From the NCBI RefSeq assembly GCF_900108505.1, contig NZ_FNWU01000001.1, positions 946,725 to 1,010,724 on the forward strand: 64,000 nucleotides of DNA. Reading direction: 5' to 3'. This stretch comes from Halopenitus malekzadehii (lineage in GTDB: Archaea; Halobacteriota; Halobacteria; Halobacteriales; Haloferacaceae). Positions 42,991 to 51,282 of the stretch are shown piece after piece. Position numbers and translations under genes: made by a program. The notes beneath the pieces are model-generated. The model made no database searches, had not been told where the DNA came from, and was given only the letters and a program-made list of their open reading frames with translations. The stretch's first letter is position 1; each line of letters starts with the position of its first letter.

Positions 42991-43479
42991 ATGGACGAAA
43001 AAGACCTGCGTATCCTCAAGACGATCGCATCGGAACGGATCAACAGCCCGGAACGGATCCACGAACACACGGGGATCCCCAAATCAACCGTTCACTACCG
43101 GATCGAACAGCTTCGAGAAAAGGGCGTCATTCTGAACGATCTTTACGAGATGGACCTCTCGAAGGTGGGACTCTCCATCGTGTTGATAAGCGAAGTGTAC
43201 GCCGAGTACGAGGAGGATTACCACGAGTCCGTCGGCGAGCGGATCGGCGAGATCGAAGGGGTCAACCAAGTGTACTTCACGATGGGCGATACCGACTTCA
43301 TCGTCATCGCCCACGTCACCGACCGGCGGATGGTCGAGGACCTCGTGGAGTCCTACGAGTCGATCGACGAGATCCGCCGCACCAGCTCGAAGTTCGTGAT
43401 CACCACGGTCAAAAACGAGAGCCACCCGATCAACGACTTCGAGCACGAAACGCTCGTCGAGGCGATCCTGGAGGAGTAG
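42991..43479 (+). CDS. Lrp/AsnC-family transcriptional regulator
   Basis: A 162-residue protein. The N-terminal helix-turn-helix (MDEKDLRILKTIASER, then TGIPKSTVHYRIEQLREKG) is followed by the RAM/AsnC ligand-binding domain (about residues 70-150, GVNQVYFTMGDTDFIVIA). Such regulators sense amino acids and control transport and catabolism. ATG 42991 is taken as start because the 23-residue extension from GTG 42922 is strongly basic. However, a TATA-like ATTAATA at 42884-42890 would place the message start close to that GTG, so a 70-80 base leader or the longer form are both possible. It stands next to the amine catabolic genes and may regulate them. Confidence 0.88.
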   Translation: MDEKDLRILKTIASERINSPERIHEHTGIPKSTVHYRIEQLREKGVILNDLYEMDLSKVGLSIVLISEVYAEYEEDYHESVGERIGEIEGVNQVYFTMGDTDFIVIAHVTDRRMVEDLVESYESIDEIRRTSSKFVITTVKNESHPINDFEHETLVEAILEE

Positions 43480-43729
43480 GCGGTCTGGCCAGCGATTCCA
43501 CCTCCCGGGGAACCGTCACCGCGTCCGCCATCCGGATAGTCCTCAGCTCGTCGTTTCGGCCGTCGTTCAGCTTACCGGTCGCTCCTCACTCACTCACTCG
43601 CGTCGATCGTCTTGGGTCACGTCAGCATCACGCTCCCGTTCGTGATTCTCGTGGTCTTCGTTAGGGCTGCAACGTGAGAAGGCTCAAACATAAGATATCT
43701 GAAACGTGAGACGAGCCGAATTTCGGCTG
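43480..43729. other. Gap before the second transposase remnant
   Basis: No gene is seen between the Lrp stop and the transposase remnant. The composition becomes more AT-rich towards 43690. No inverted repeat was found that could mark the end of the element. Confidence 0.4.
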
Positions 43730-43738
43730 GTCAATGGC

Positions 43739-44255
43739 TGCAATCGCTCACCTCGCGGTTGTCGCGACTGGCTCACGTGGATTTTGTGGAGCGACAGCGG
43801 CCGCCGACTGAGCTGATGAAGCTCGGTATTCGGCTGTATGTGATAATTATCATTGTAAAATACTATATTTAAATTTGAAACGTTTCGTGTCTATTGATCA
43901 TAAAATGGCGTTCACGACTGGATACAAAAAGCCGATCGATAGCCCGCCAGCGACGCGAGTCCGAATCAGATCGCAGTTGAGGAAACGGTGGTCCGAATTA
44001 CTGGACAGCGGTTCTGGCCGTCTACTGTCTCCGATCCAAAAAACCAACAGAGTCCGGTATGTAAGGCCGTATAAGACGACAAGAACAGTAGTAATGCAGC
44101 AATTTCTTCACGGGCTTCGTGAGAAACACGACGGTGAAAACGCCGGTTTCTCGTCGATTATGGAGAATATCTCGCAACTTCGCTCCGTCGGTCTAGGCTT
44201 CGATTCCGGACAATTCGTCACGGAAATCGGCACATCATTACATATATATTTATAG
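43739..44255 (+). pseudogene. Degraded IS6-family transposase (second copy)
   Basis: Pieces of an IS6-type transposase appear in order but in different frames: an N-terminal part (AHVDFVERQRPPTELMKLG, then IRLY) near 43770, then after an AT-rich break ASPNQIAVEETVVRITGQRFW (from about 43955, first catalytic acid here Glu in AVEE instead of Asp), then in another frame TNRVRYVRPYKTTRTVV and FLHGLREKHDGENAGF. A 126-codon open frame spans part of it but mixes sense and shifted sequence. It is a different copy from the remnant at 10386-10790. No terminal repeats were found. Confidence 0.65.
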
Positions 44256-44418
44256 ATATACAATAGAATATATTATTTTCATCAATATTTTAGGTATGCT
44301 GATCCGACAACCGTCGAAACCTTGGTTCAGGCCTTTTGTGTCTGGTGAAGATCGCTTCCCTACACAGGATGGTCACGCTTGTCCGTAGTGGCCGGCCGAG
44401 AGGATCAGGCTGGCTGTG

Positions 44419-44482
44419 GTGCCCTGCACTGTGTTTGTGGTGTCCTGCACTGTGTTTGTGGTGTCCTGCACTGTGTTCTGTG
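44419..44482. repeat. 21-bp tandem repeat upstream of the squalene/phytoene synthase gene
   Basis: Three 21-bp units at 44419, 44440 and 44461 (core TCCTGCACTGTGTTTGTG), the last slightly degenerate. They lie 105-168 bases before ATG 44587. The flanking gap 44256-44586 has no other gene-like content. Confidence 0.85.
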
Positions 44483-44552
44483 TGTGACCGTGGAAGGGGG
44501 TGACCGATGGCCACCGGTACGGACTTCCTGGTCCACCCCATCCCCACGAGAC

Positions 44553-44559
44553 TTTTTAC
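44553..44559 (+). promoter_or_regulatory. TATA element of the squalene/phytoene synthase gene
   Basis: TTTTTAC lies 28-34 bases before ATG 44587. Confidence 0.5.
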
Positions 44560-44586
44560 CCCGCACGTTCTATGGTCGGTATCTGA

Positions 44587-45699
44587 ATGAGCGGACGTAA
44601 CATATCCGCCGGCGAGTCCGACGTCGAGTCGGCCGCCGGTGGCGACCACGAGGCCGCCCGGGCGGACCTCGACTGGTGTCACGAGGCGGTGCAAGGCGTG
44701 TCGCGCACCTTCGCGCTGACCGTCGACGTGCTCGAGGAGCCGATGGCGAGCCACATCTGTCTCGGCTATCTCCTTTGCCGAGTCGCCGATACCGTCGAGG
44801 ACGCCGGCCACATCCCGCCGGCGGCCCAGACCGAGCTGCTCGAGACCTACGACGCCGTTCTCGATCCCGACGACGACACCGACATCGACGAGTTCCGCGC
44901 GGCCGTCGACGAGTGGGTCCCGCCCGAGGCGGAGCGGAACGCGGACTGGGCGGTCGTCGCCCGGTCGCCGACGATCGTGGCGACCTTCCAGGAGTTCCCC
45001 GAGGACGTTCGGGCGGCCATCGTGCCCCCGGTCCGCGAGATGGTTGACGGGATGGCGATGTTCCTCGACCGGCACGCGGAGGCGGGCGGGCTCCGGATCG
45101 ACGACCGTGACGAGCTCGAGCAGTACTGTTATTATGCCGCCGGCACCGTCGGCACGCTGATCACCAACCTCCTGACCCGGGCTGACGTCGACGACGATCG
45201 CGTGCAACGGCTCTACGACACCGCCGAGGAGTTCGGCCTGCTCCTCCAGCTCGTCAACGTCTCGAAGGACGTCTACGACGATTACACCGCCGAGAACAAC
45301 GTCTACATCCCGGCCGAATGGCTCGCCGCCGAGGGCGTCGACCAGGAGTCGATCGTCGACCCCGAGAACCACGACTCCTCTGCCCGCGTCGTCGACCGGA
45401 CCGCCGAGTACGCCCACTCGTTCCTCGACGACGCCCAGGCGTACTTGGAGACGATGCCGCTGAAACACGGCAACACGATGGCCGCCTGGAGCGTCCCCTA
45501 CCTGCTTGCGGTCGGAACGCTTCGGGAGATCCAGTCGCGCCCGGAGGACGCGCTCACCGAGACCGGCGTGAAGGTCTCCCGCAAGGAGGTGTTTGCGGTG
45601 ATGTCAGCCGCCAGCGACGCCGGTCGCGACTCGCTTGCCGACCTGCGGGAAACGATCGCGAACAAGCCGTTCCACCGCGCGATGAGCGCGGGCGAGTAG
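44587..45699 (+). CDS. Squalene/phytoene synthase family protein
   Basis: A 370-residue all-helical prenyl-condensing enzyme. The two metal-binding acidic motifs are D68-TVE-D72 and D228-VYD-D232, and YCYYAAGTVGTLITNL lies between them. This middle motif resembles squalene synthases more than typical phytoene synthases (YCxxVAGTVG), and the protein is longer than many CrtB. It therefore probably couples two farnesyl diphosphates for squalene, although phytoene from geranylgeranyl diphosphate for bacterioruberin carotenoids cannot be excluded. It stands alone with its own promoter. Confidence 0.82.
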   Translation: MSGRNISAGESDVESAAGGDHEAARADLDWCHEAVQGVSRTFALTVDVLEEPMASHICLGYLLCRVADTVEDAGHIPPAAQTELLETYDAVLDPDDDTDIDEFRAAVDEWVPPEAERNADWAVVARSPTIVATFQEFPEDVRAAIVPPVREMVDGMAMFLDRHAEAGGLRIDDRDELEQYCYYAAGTVGTLITNLLTRADVDDDRVQRLYDTAEEFGLLLQLVNVSKDVYDDYTAENNVYIPAEWLAAEGVDQESIVDPENHDSSARVVDRTAEYAHSFLDDAQAYLETMPLKHGNTMAAWSVPYLLAVGTLREIQSRPEDALTETGVKVSRKEVFAVMSAASDAGRDSLADLRETIANKPFHRAMSAGE

Positions 45700-45784
45700 C
45701 CGGCACGCCACTCGACGCCGACACGCGTTGCCGGAACCGGACGCTCGGTGATTCCCCCGCGGTCCCCTGTCGCCATCCCCACCG

Positions 45785-46564
45785 ATGACCATCACCCGAC
45801 TCACACACCTCGCGCTCGAGGTCCAGTCGCTCGATCGCGCACGCGAGTTCTACGAGGATCGACTCGGGCTCGGCCACGAGCGCATTCACCGGACCGATCG
45901 GGAAGTCGCCTATGCGGTCGGTGATACCGGGTCACGCCTCGTGCTCCGCCGCCCACGGTCGATCCCGCGTGGCGGCGTCCACACCCATTTCGCCCTCTCG
46001 ACGACCGCTGACGCCTACGACGCCTGGATCGATCGCTGTGCGGATCTCAATCCCGTCGAACGGACGTTTGGGGCGTATCGGTCCCTGTACGTCGATGACC
46101 ACGACGGGCATTGCGTCGAGATCGGGACGCTCGAGGGGACTGACGACGCCGGCACTCGTGGAGACACGCCGGCACTCACAGGGATCTTCGAGGTCGTTCT
46201 CGAGGTCACGTCCCTGGATCGGAGCGAGGCGATCTACCGTTCGCTCGGCTTCGAGGTCGTCGATCGCGGCGACGACCGACCGCGTGTCCGCCTCCAGGGG
46301 CCGTTCGATCTCGAACTGTGGGAACCACACATCGGGATCGCCGACGCGCGTGGTGGGTGTCACGTCGATCTCGGACTGGCGAGCGACGACCCCGACGCCG
46401 ATGCCGATCGGCTCGCGGACGCGATCGCGACGGCGGGTTCGGCGGATTCGGTGGGTGGAACCGATGCGACTGGGGAAGCAGCGACCGAGATCGTGGAACC
46501 GATCGACGGCGGCGTCCGCGTTCGCGATCCGGACGGACACCGGATCGCGATCGTCGCTGAGTGA
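45785..46564 (+). CDS. Two-domain VOC (glyoxalase/dioxygenase-fold) protein
   Basis: A 259-residue protein made of two vicinal-oxygen-chelate units, residues 1-120 (ITRLTHLALEVQSLDRAREF, HCVEIGTLEG) and 130-259 (GIFEVVLEVTSLDRSEAIY, DPDGHRIAIVAE). Each unit holds His/Glu positions that could bind a metal. The superfamily covers glyoxalase I, extradiol dioxygenases and resistance proteins, and the substrate is unknown. It follows the synthase by 85 bases and converges on the SBDS gene with a 3-base gap. Confidence 0.8.
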   Translation: MTITRLTHLALEVQSLDRAREFYEDRLGLGHERIHRTDREVAYAVGDTGSRLVLRRPRSIPRGGVHTHFALSTTADAYDAWIDRCADLNPVERTFGAYRSLYVDDHDGHCVEIGTLEGTDDAGTRGDTPALTGIFEVVLEVTSLDRSEAIYRSLGFEVVDRGDDRPRVRLQGPFDLELWEPHIGIADARGGCHVDLGLASDDPDADADRLADAIATAGSADSVGGTDATGEAATEIVEPIDGGVRVRDPDGHRIAIVAE

Positions 46565-46567
46565 CCG

Positions 46568-47293
46568 CTATCGCGTTCGGAGGTCGTCTTTGTCCTTGAC
46601 GACCTGCGTCTCGGCGTTCCCCGAGGAGACCTCGTTGGCCAGGTCGTAGAAGTCGTTTTGCAGGCCGGCCGGGAAGGTCACGACGCCGACCCAGGATCCG
46701 TCGTTTTGCCACTCCTCGCGCTCGAGGTCGCCGAATTCGCGTATCTGCGCCTGGCCGGATCCGGCGTAGTCCGGCGGCAGCTGCACGGCGACCGTGATCT
46801 CCTCGAACCGGATCGGGATCACGGGTCGCAGCGCTTCCAGGGCGTCGTCGACCTGGTTCTCGACGGGCTCCATCGGATCGATGGTGAACCCGGCCTCCTC
46901 GAGGGCGCGGTCGATGCGCTCGGGCGGGTGCGGCGAGTCGTCCATCTGGGGATTGATCGCGTTGCGCGCGATCGTGTTGATGAGCTGTTTGCGCTTGCGC
47001 TCCTGCATCTCGCGGCGTTGATCGGCGGTGATCTGGATCTCGCCGCGCTCGACCACCTCGGGGATGATCGCCATCGGGTCGGTCGTTCCGAACACCTCCT
47101 CGAGGGCGGACTCGCCCGGGCGATCGCCGCGTGAGGCGTTCTCGAAGACGTCCTCGGCGGCGATCACGTCCTCGAGGTCGCCCTCGAAGTCGCCGCGTTT
47201 CATCGCCAGCGCCGCGTCGGGGTCGATCAGCACCTCGAATCGCTCCCCGTGTGATTCGAGCCGAGCCGTGACGGCGTCCTCGAGTGAGATCAT
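46568..47293 (-). CDS. SBDS-family ribosome maturation protein
   Basis: A 241-residue protein. The N-terminal FYSH domain is at residues 1-95 ([33 protein letters not shown]), followed by a helical middle domain ([23 protein letters not shown]) and a C-terminal ferredoxin-like domain. In archaea and eukaryotes SBDS acts in late 60S/50S maturation by helping to release aIF6. A TATA-like CTTTTTAC lies about 26-33 bases upstream, with GGAGGA in the short leader. Confidence 0.95.
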   Translation of the reverse strand: MISLEDAVTARLESHGERFEVLIDPDAALAMKRGDFEGDLEDVIAAEDVFENASRGDRPGESALEEVFGTTDPMAIIPEVVERGEIQITADQRREMQERKRKQLINTIARNAINPQMDDSPHPPERIDRALEEAGFTIDPMEPVENQVDDALEALRPVIPIRFEEITVAVQLPPDYAGSGQAQIREFGDLEREEWQNDGSWVGVVTFPAGLQNDFYDLANEVSSGNAETQVVKDKDDLRTR

Positions 47294-47454
47294 ACTCGCC
47301 GGTTCCTCCCCCGTGGTAAAAAGTCTCCCGCGTCAGAGTCACACGATCCTCCGACGGTCGGTCCCGACGGTATGATCCCCGATCGTCCGCGATCGTCCGT
47401 GATGAACGCCATCGACCGTCACGGTACTCGGCAGTTGCCGTGACCGAGCCAAGC

Positions 47455-47463
47455 TTCATATAC
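47455..47463 (+). promoter_or_regulatory. TATA element deciding the GT2 gene start
   Basis: TTCATATAC lies 22-30 bases before GTG 47485. It excludes the upstream GTG 47440, which would precede it. Confidence 0.5.
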
Positions 47464-47484
47464 TGTGGGCGAACAGTCTCTGGC

Positions 47485-48870
47485 GTGCTTGAACCGTCGG
47501 TTGCCGCGCTGTTGAACGTGTTCGTGGCCACCCAGATCATCTACGGGCTGGTCAACCTCTCGGTGGCCTTGCTGTTATATACCCAGCCGGTCAACCGGGT
47601 CGACGAGGCCCTCGCGATCCCGTTCGGCGGTGACGACGCCGACGTTCCCGTTTGGGGGAGCGATGTCGGCGGCTCGGCGACGGCGGATGCGGGGACGACT
47701 CGGGCCGATCGGTTTCGACCGATCCACGTTCTCCTGGCGATCCGCAGCGAACGACGGGCGGTCATCGAGGAGACGATCGCCGACGTGTTCGCCCAGGAGT
47801 ACCCGACCGATGCGATCCACGTCTACGTGGTTTACGAGGCGGACGACGACGTCGTCGGCGGGTACGTCGAAGACCTCGCCGCGGCGGCGGCCGAACGTGG
47901 GTGGGACGTCGTCCCGCACGTGGTCGACCGGGAGGGGCTGTCGTATTACCTGCAGGCGAACGCGCGATTGATCGCCGGCGACTTCGTCCCCCGAACCAAG
48001 GCCGCGGCGCTGACGTACGCGTTCGCCTCGCTATCGTTCGAGCCGGACGACGTGGTCACCGTCTCCGACGCCGACACGACGCTTCCCGCGGACACGTTTC
48101 GGCTCGCGGTCGGCGGACTCGAGGAATACGACATCGTTCAGGCCAAACAGACGGTTCGAAACGTCGCGGACGGCTGGTTGCCGACCCTTGAGGCGATGGG
48201 AATCGTTGCCTGGTCGGACGCGATCTACACCCGAACCAGCACGGGACCCTATCAGCTACTCGGAAAGGGCTACTTCATCGGCGTCGCCGACCTGTACGCG
48301 CTTGACGCCTGGGATCCGGACGCCATCACCGAGGACATGACCCTCGGCGTCGCGGCCTACCTGTGCGGCTACCGACTCGGGGTCATCGACCGATATGTAC
48401 AGGACCTCTGTCCGCCCGACTTCCGGGACTGGGTCCGGCAGAAGCGTCGTTGGGTCGGGGGCCCCTACGGCCACCTGTTCCGCACGGAGTTCACGCTGCG
48501 GGAACGGGTCCGGTTCTGGACGTTCACCGTGGCCAATCAGGCCATCTCGGTGGCGAACTTCCTCGGGATCCCGGTTGGCGCGGTCGTCGCGTGGTCCGTG
48601 CTCGTCGGACCGGGGATCACGCTCCCGACCCCGGTGACCGTCCTCGTCGCGTTCAACCTCCTCTGTTGGATCGAGTTCACGCGCCGGACGTACGCGGCGA
48701 CGCGGCGCGCGGTTCGCCTCGAGACCCGCCGTCAGAAGGCTCGATTCTACCTGATCTCGAACCCGATCACGCAGGCGATCTACGCGGCGCTGTGGGCAGT
48801 CCCGATCGCGAGCGCGGTTTGGGGAACCCTGCGCGGTGCGACCCCCGATTTCGAGGTGACGCCGAAGTGA
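47485..48870 (+). CDS. Membrane glycosyltransferase, GT2 family
   Basis: A 461-residue processive-type GT-A enzyme. An N-terminal membrane segment (residues 5-30) is followed by a cytosolic catalytic domain with the nucleotide-sugar aspartates (VSDADTTLP), a later ED motif (AITEDMTLG) and the QKRRWVGG motif equivalent to QxxRW. Three or four C-terminal membrane segments (about 345-455) complete it. The layout matches beta-glycan synthases of the cellulose synthase/hyaluronan synthase type and related lipid glycosyltransferases. GTG 47485 is chosen from the TATA spacing. The donor and product are unknown. Confidence 0.85.
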   Translation: MLEPSVAALLNVFVATQIIYGLVNLSVALLLYTQPVNRVDEALAIPFGGDDADVPVWGSDVGGSATADAGTTRADRFRPIHVLLAIRSERRAVIEETIADVFAQEYPTDAIHVYVVYEADDDVVGGYVEDLAAAAAERGWDVVPHVVDREGLSYYLQANARLIAGDFVPRTKAAALTYAFASLSFEPDDVVTVSDADTTLPADTFRLAVGGLEEYDIVQAKQTVRNVADGWLPTLEAMGIVAWSDAIYTRTSTGPYQLLGKGYFIGVADLYALDAWDPDAITEDMTLGVAAYLCGYRLGVIDRYVQDLCPPDFRDWVRQKRRWVGGPYGHLFRTEFTLRERVRFWTFTVANQAISVANFLGIPVGAVVAWSVLVGPGITLPTPVTVLVAFNLLCWIEFTRRTYAATRRAVRLETRRQKARFYLISNPITQAIYAALWAVPIASAVWGTLRGATPDFEVTPK

Positions 48871-48960
48871 GGGGGATGATTCGGATCCACCGGGCCGAAT
48901 CGTGGATGCGGTGGTCGTCGGATTCGAAACCCTTACTCCCGGGCCGTCACACTCATCGGT

Positions 48961-49335
48961 ATGAGCGATTCGCCCGACGAACGGTCCGAGGCGGCTGCGG
49001 ACGCGGCGGACGCCGCAGACACCGCAACCACGGACACGACGGAGGCTGTCGACGCGACCGACGCGACCGCCGTCGACGTCGAGGACGTCGACCACGTCGC
49101 GAGCCTCGCGCGCGTCGACCTCGAGGAGGCGGAGCGGGAGCAGTTCCCCGAACAGTTCGCGGAGATCCTCGAGTACTTCGAGACGCTGGATGAGGTCCCC
49201 GAACACGACCGCGAACCGGAGCTCGTGAACGTGATGCGTCCCGACGAGGTCCGTGAGGGGCTCACCCAGTCGGAGGCGCTCCGGAACGCCTCGGAGACCG
49301 AGGACGGCTACTTCCGCGGCCCGCGGGTGTCGTAG
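48961..49335 (+). CDS. gatC: Aspartyl/glutamyl-tRNA amidotransferase subunit C
   Basis: A 124-residue GatC. An acidic Ala/Thr-rich extension of about 38 residues precedes the conserved part VDHVASLARVDLEEAEREQF...ILEYFETLDEVPEHD and ends in GYFRGPRVS. GatC stabilises the GatA-GatB complex that converts Glu-tRNA-Gln or Asp-tRNA-Asn to the amide. The stop codon is followed at once by the gatA start. Confidence 0.95.
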   Translation: MSDSPDERSEAAADAADAADTATTDTTEAVDATDATAVDVEDVDHVASLARVDLEEAEREQFPEQFAEILEYFETLDEVPEHDREPELVNVMRPDEVREGLTQSEALRNASETEDGYFRGPRVS

Positions 49336-50613
49336 ATGGCGGCCGACCTCAACGCGTTCATCACTGAGGAATCGATCGAGGGTGCCGACGCGGGGCCCCT
49401 CGCGGACGCCACCGTCGCGGTCAAGGACAACATCTCGACGGCCGGCGTCGAAACGACCTGCGGGTCCCGGATGCTCGAGGGCTACGTCCCGCCCTACGAC
49501 GCCACCGTCGTCGAGCGACTCACGGACGCCGGCGCGACGATCGTCGGCAAGGCGAACATGGACGAGTTCGGGATGGGGACGACCACGGAGACGTCACAGT
49601 TCGGCCCGACGCGCAATCCGGTCGATCCGGACCGCGTCCCCGGCGGCTCATCGGGCGGCTCGGCGGCCGCGGTCGCCGCCGGCGAGGCCGACCTCGCACT
49701 CGGAACCGACACGGGCGGGTCGGTCCGCTGTCCGGCGGCCTTCTGCGGCGTCGTCGGGATCAAACCGACCTACGGGCTCGTCTCGCGATACGGGCTGATC
49801 GCGTACGCGAACTCCCTCGAGCAGATCGGCCCGATCGCCGGGACCGTCGAGGACGCGGCGGCGCTGCTTGACGTCATCGCCAGCCCCGACCCGCACGACG
49901 CCACGACCCGAGAGGCCGGCGCGGACGCGAACTACGCGGCCGCCGCTGACGGCGACGTCGACGGGATGACGATCGGCGTCGTCCCCGAACTCTTCGAGGG
50001 CGCCCACGAGGGCGTCGTCGAAACCGTCCGTGCCGCGATCGACGACCTCGAGGCGCAGGGTGCCGAGACGGTCGAGGTCTCGCTCCCGTCGGTCGAACAC
50101 GCCGTTCAGGCCTACTACGTCATCGCGACCTCGGAGGCCTCCTCGAACCTCGCGCGCTTCGACGGCGTCCGATACGGCCACTCGGCCGGCCACGACGGCA
50201 ACTGGAACGAGACGTTCGCCGAGACGCGCTCGGAGGGCTTCGGCGAGGAGGTCAAACGCCGGATTCTGCTGGGTACCTACGCGCTCTCGGCCGGCTACCA
50301 CGACAAGTACTACAAGAAGGCACAGGACGCCCGCGCGTGGGTCCGATCGGACTTCGACGACGCCTTCGCGGACGTCGACGTGATCGCCTCCCCGACGATG
50401 CCCGTGCTCCCCTTCGAGCTGGGCGAGGGGATCGACGATCCGATGACGATGTACCTCGCCGACGCGAACACGACCCCGGTCAACCTGGCGAACCTCCCCG
50501 CGATCTCCATCCCCGCCGGCACCGCCGAGGGACTTCCGGTCGGCCTCCAGCTGATCGGCCCCCAATTCGGCGAAGAGACGATCGTCCGGGCCGCAAGCGC
50601 CGTCGAGGAGTAG
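49336..50613 (+). CDS. gatA: Aspartyl/glutamyl-tRNA amidotransferase subunit A
   Basis: A 425-residue amidase-signature enzyme that releases ammonia from glutamine for tRNA-dependent amidation. The Ser-cisSer-Lys triad is intact with the family spacing: K30 (VAVKDNIS), S105 (GGSSGGSAAA) and S129 (DTGGSVRCPA). The gene begins one base after gatC, so the two are translationally coupled. No gatB is in the window. Confidence 0.97.
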   Translation: MAADLNAFITEESIEGADAGPLADATVAVKDNISTAGVETTCGSRMLEGYVPPYDATVVERLTDAGATIVGKANMDEFGMGTTTETSQFGPTRNPVDPDRVPGGSSGGSAAAVAAGEADLALGTDTGGSVRCPAAFCGVVGIKPTYGLVSRYGLIAYANSLEQIGPIAGTVEDAAALLDVIASPDPHDATTREAGADANYAAAADGDVDGMTIGVVPELFEGAHEGVVETVRAAIDDLEAQGAETVEVSLPSVEHAVQAYYVIATSEASSNLARFDGVRYGHSAGHDGNWNETFAETRSEGFGEEVKRRILLGTYALSAGYHDKYYKKAQDARAWVRSDFDDAFADVDVIASPTMPVLPFELGEGIDDPMTMYLADANTTPVNLANLPAISIPAGTAEGLPVGLQLIGPQFGEETIVRAASAVEE

Positions 50614-50700
50614 ACGGTCGGCGCGCCAGGACGAACTACGTCCCAGACGACGGCGGTATTTGTCGCCCTCCAAATCCGTTCCTGTCCTCACCACCCACCG

Positions 50701-51237
50701 ATGGGTATGTCGGAATCCACCGATCGGGACTTGCCGGAGATCCAGAAGCCGCTGAAGGCGGAGTACGAGGAGAACCCGGACGCGGCGAAGGTGACGCTGT
50801 CGGCCACCGGTGCCGAGCAGGCCGAGGAGGGACGCGCCTGCAACGTCGACATCGGCCGGGCGATCTACGAGGCCGAGCTCCACGAGGGCGCCGGCGGCCC
50901 GGGCTCGGGGGCCTGCTCGGGCGACCTGCTGCTCGGCGCGCTGGCGGCCTGTTCACAGCTCACCGCGCAGGCGGTCGCGGAGAACTTCGGCATCGACGCG
51001 GACGTGAGCGTCGACGTCGAGGGCGACCTCGACCTCCGGGGCACGATGGGCGTCGCCGAGGACGCGCCGGTCGGCTTCGAGGACATCCGCCTCTCGATCG
51101 ACGTCGATCCGGCCGACGGGGAGTCGATCGATCCCGAGACGGCGGTCACCTTCGAGCGGGCGACCGAGAAGTACTGCGTCGTCTACCAGACGCTCATCGA
51201 CCCGCCGGAGATCGAGACCGACTGGAACGTTGACTAA
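50701..51237 (+). CDS. OsmC-family protein
   Basis: A 178-residue protein of the OsmC/Ohr fold. Conserved features are GACSGDLLLGALAACSQLTAQAVAENFG, which provides one cysteine of the active pair (about residues 79-80 and 83-85), and the C-terminal FERATEKYCVVYQTL with the other. Family members reduce organic hydroperoxides or have unknown roles. A second ATG two codons on (50707) is an equally possible start. It follows gatA by 87 bases with no obvious promoter, so partial read-through is possible. Confidence 0.85.
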   Translation: MGMSESTDRDLPEIQKPLKAEYEENPDAAKVTLSATGAEQAEEGRACNVDIGRAIYEAELHEGAGGPGSGACSGDLLLGALAACSQLTAQAVAENFGIDADVSVDVEGDLDLRGTMGVAEDAPVGFEDIRLSIDVDPADGESIDPETAVTFERATEKYCVVYQTLIDPPEIETDWNVD

Positions 51238-51282
51238 AGCAACCACCGACTGGAACGTGAACGAGCCGGGACGGTCGGGCTC

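Noticed and set aside
43875-44255. 126-residue reading frame taken as a gene
   Set aside because: Its pieces match an IS6 transposase only in mixed frames, so it is read as a remnant.
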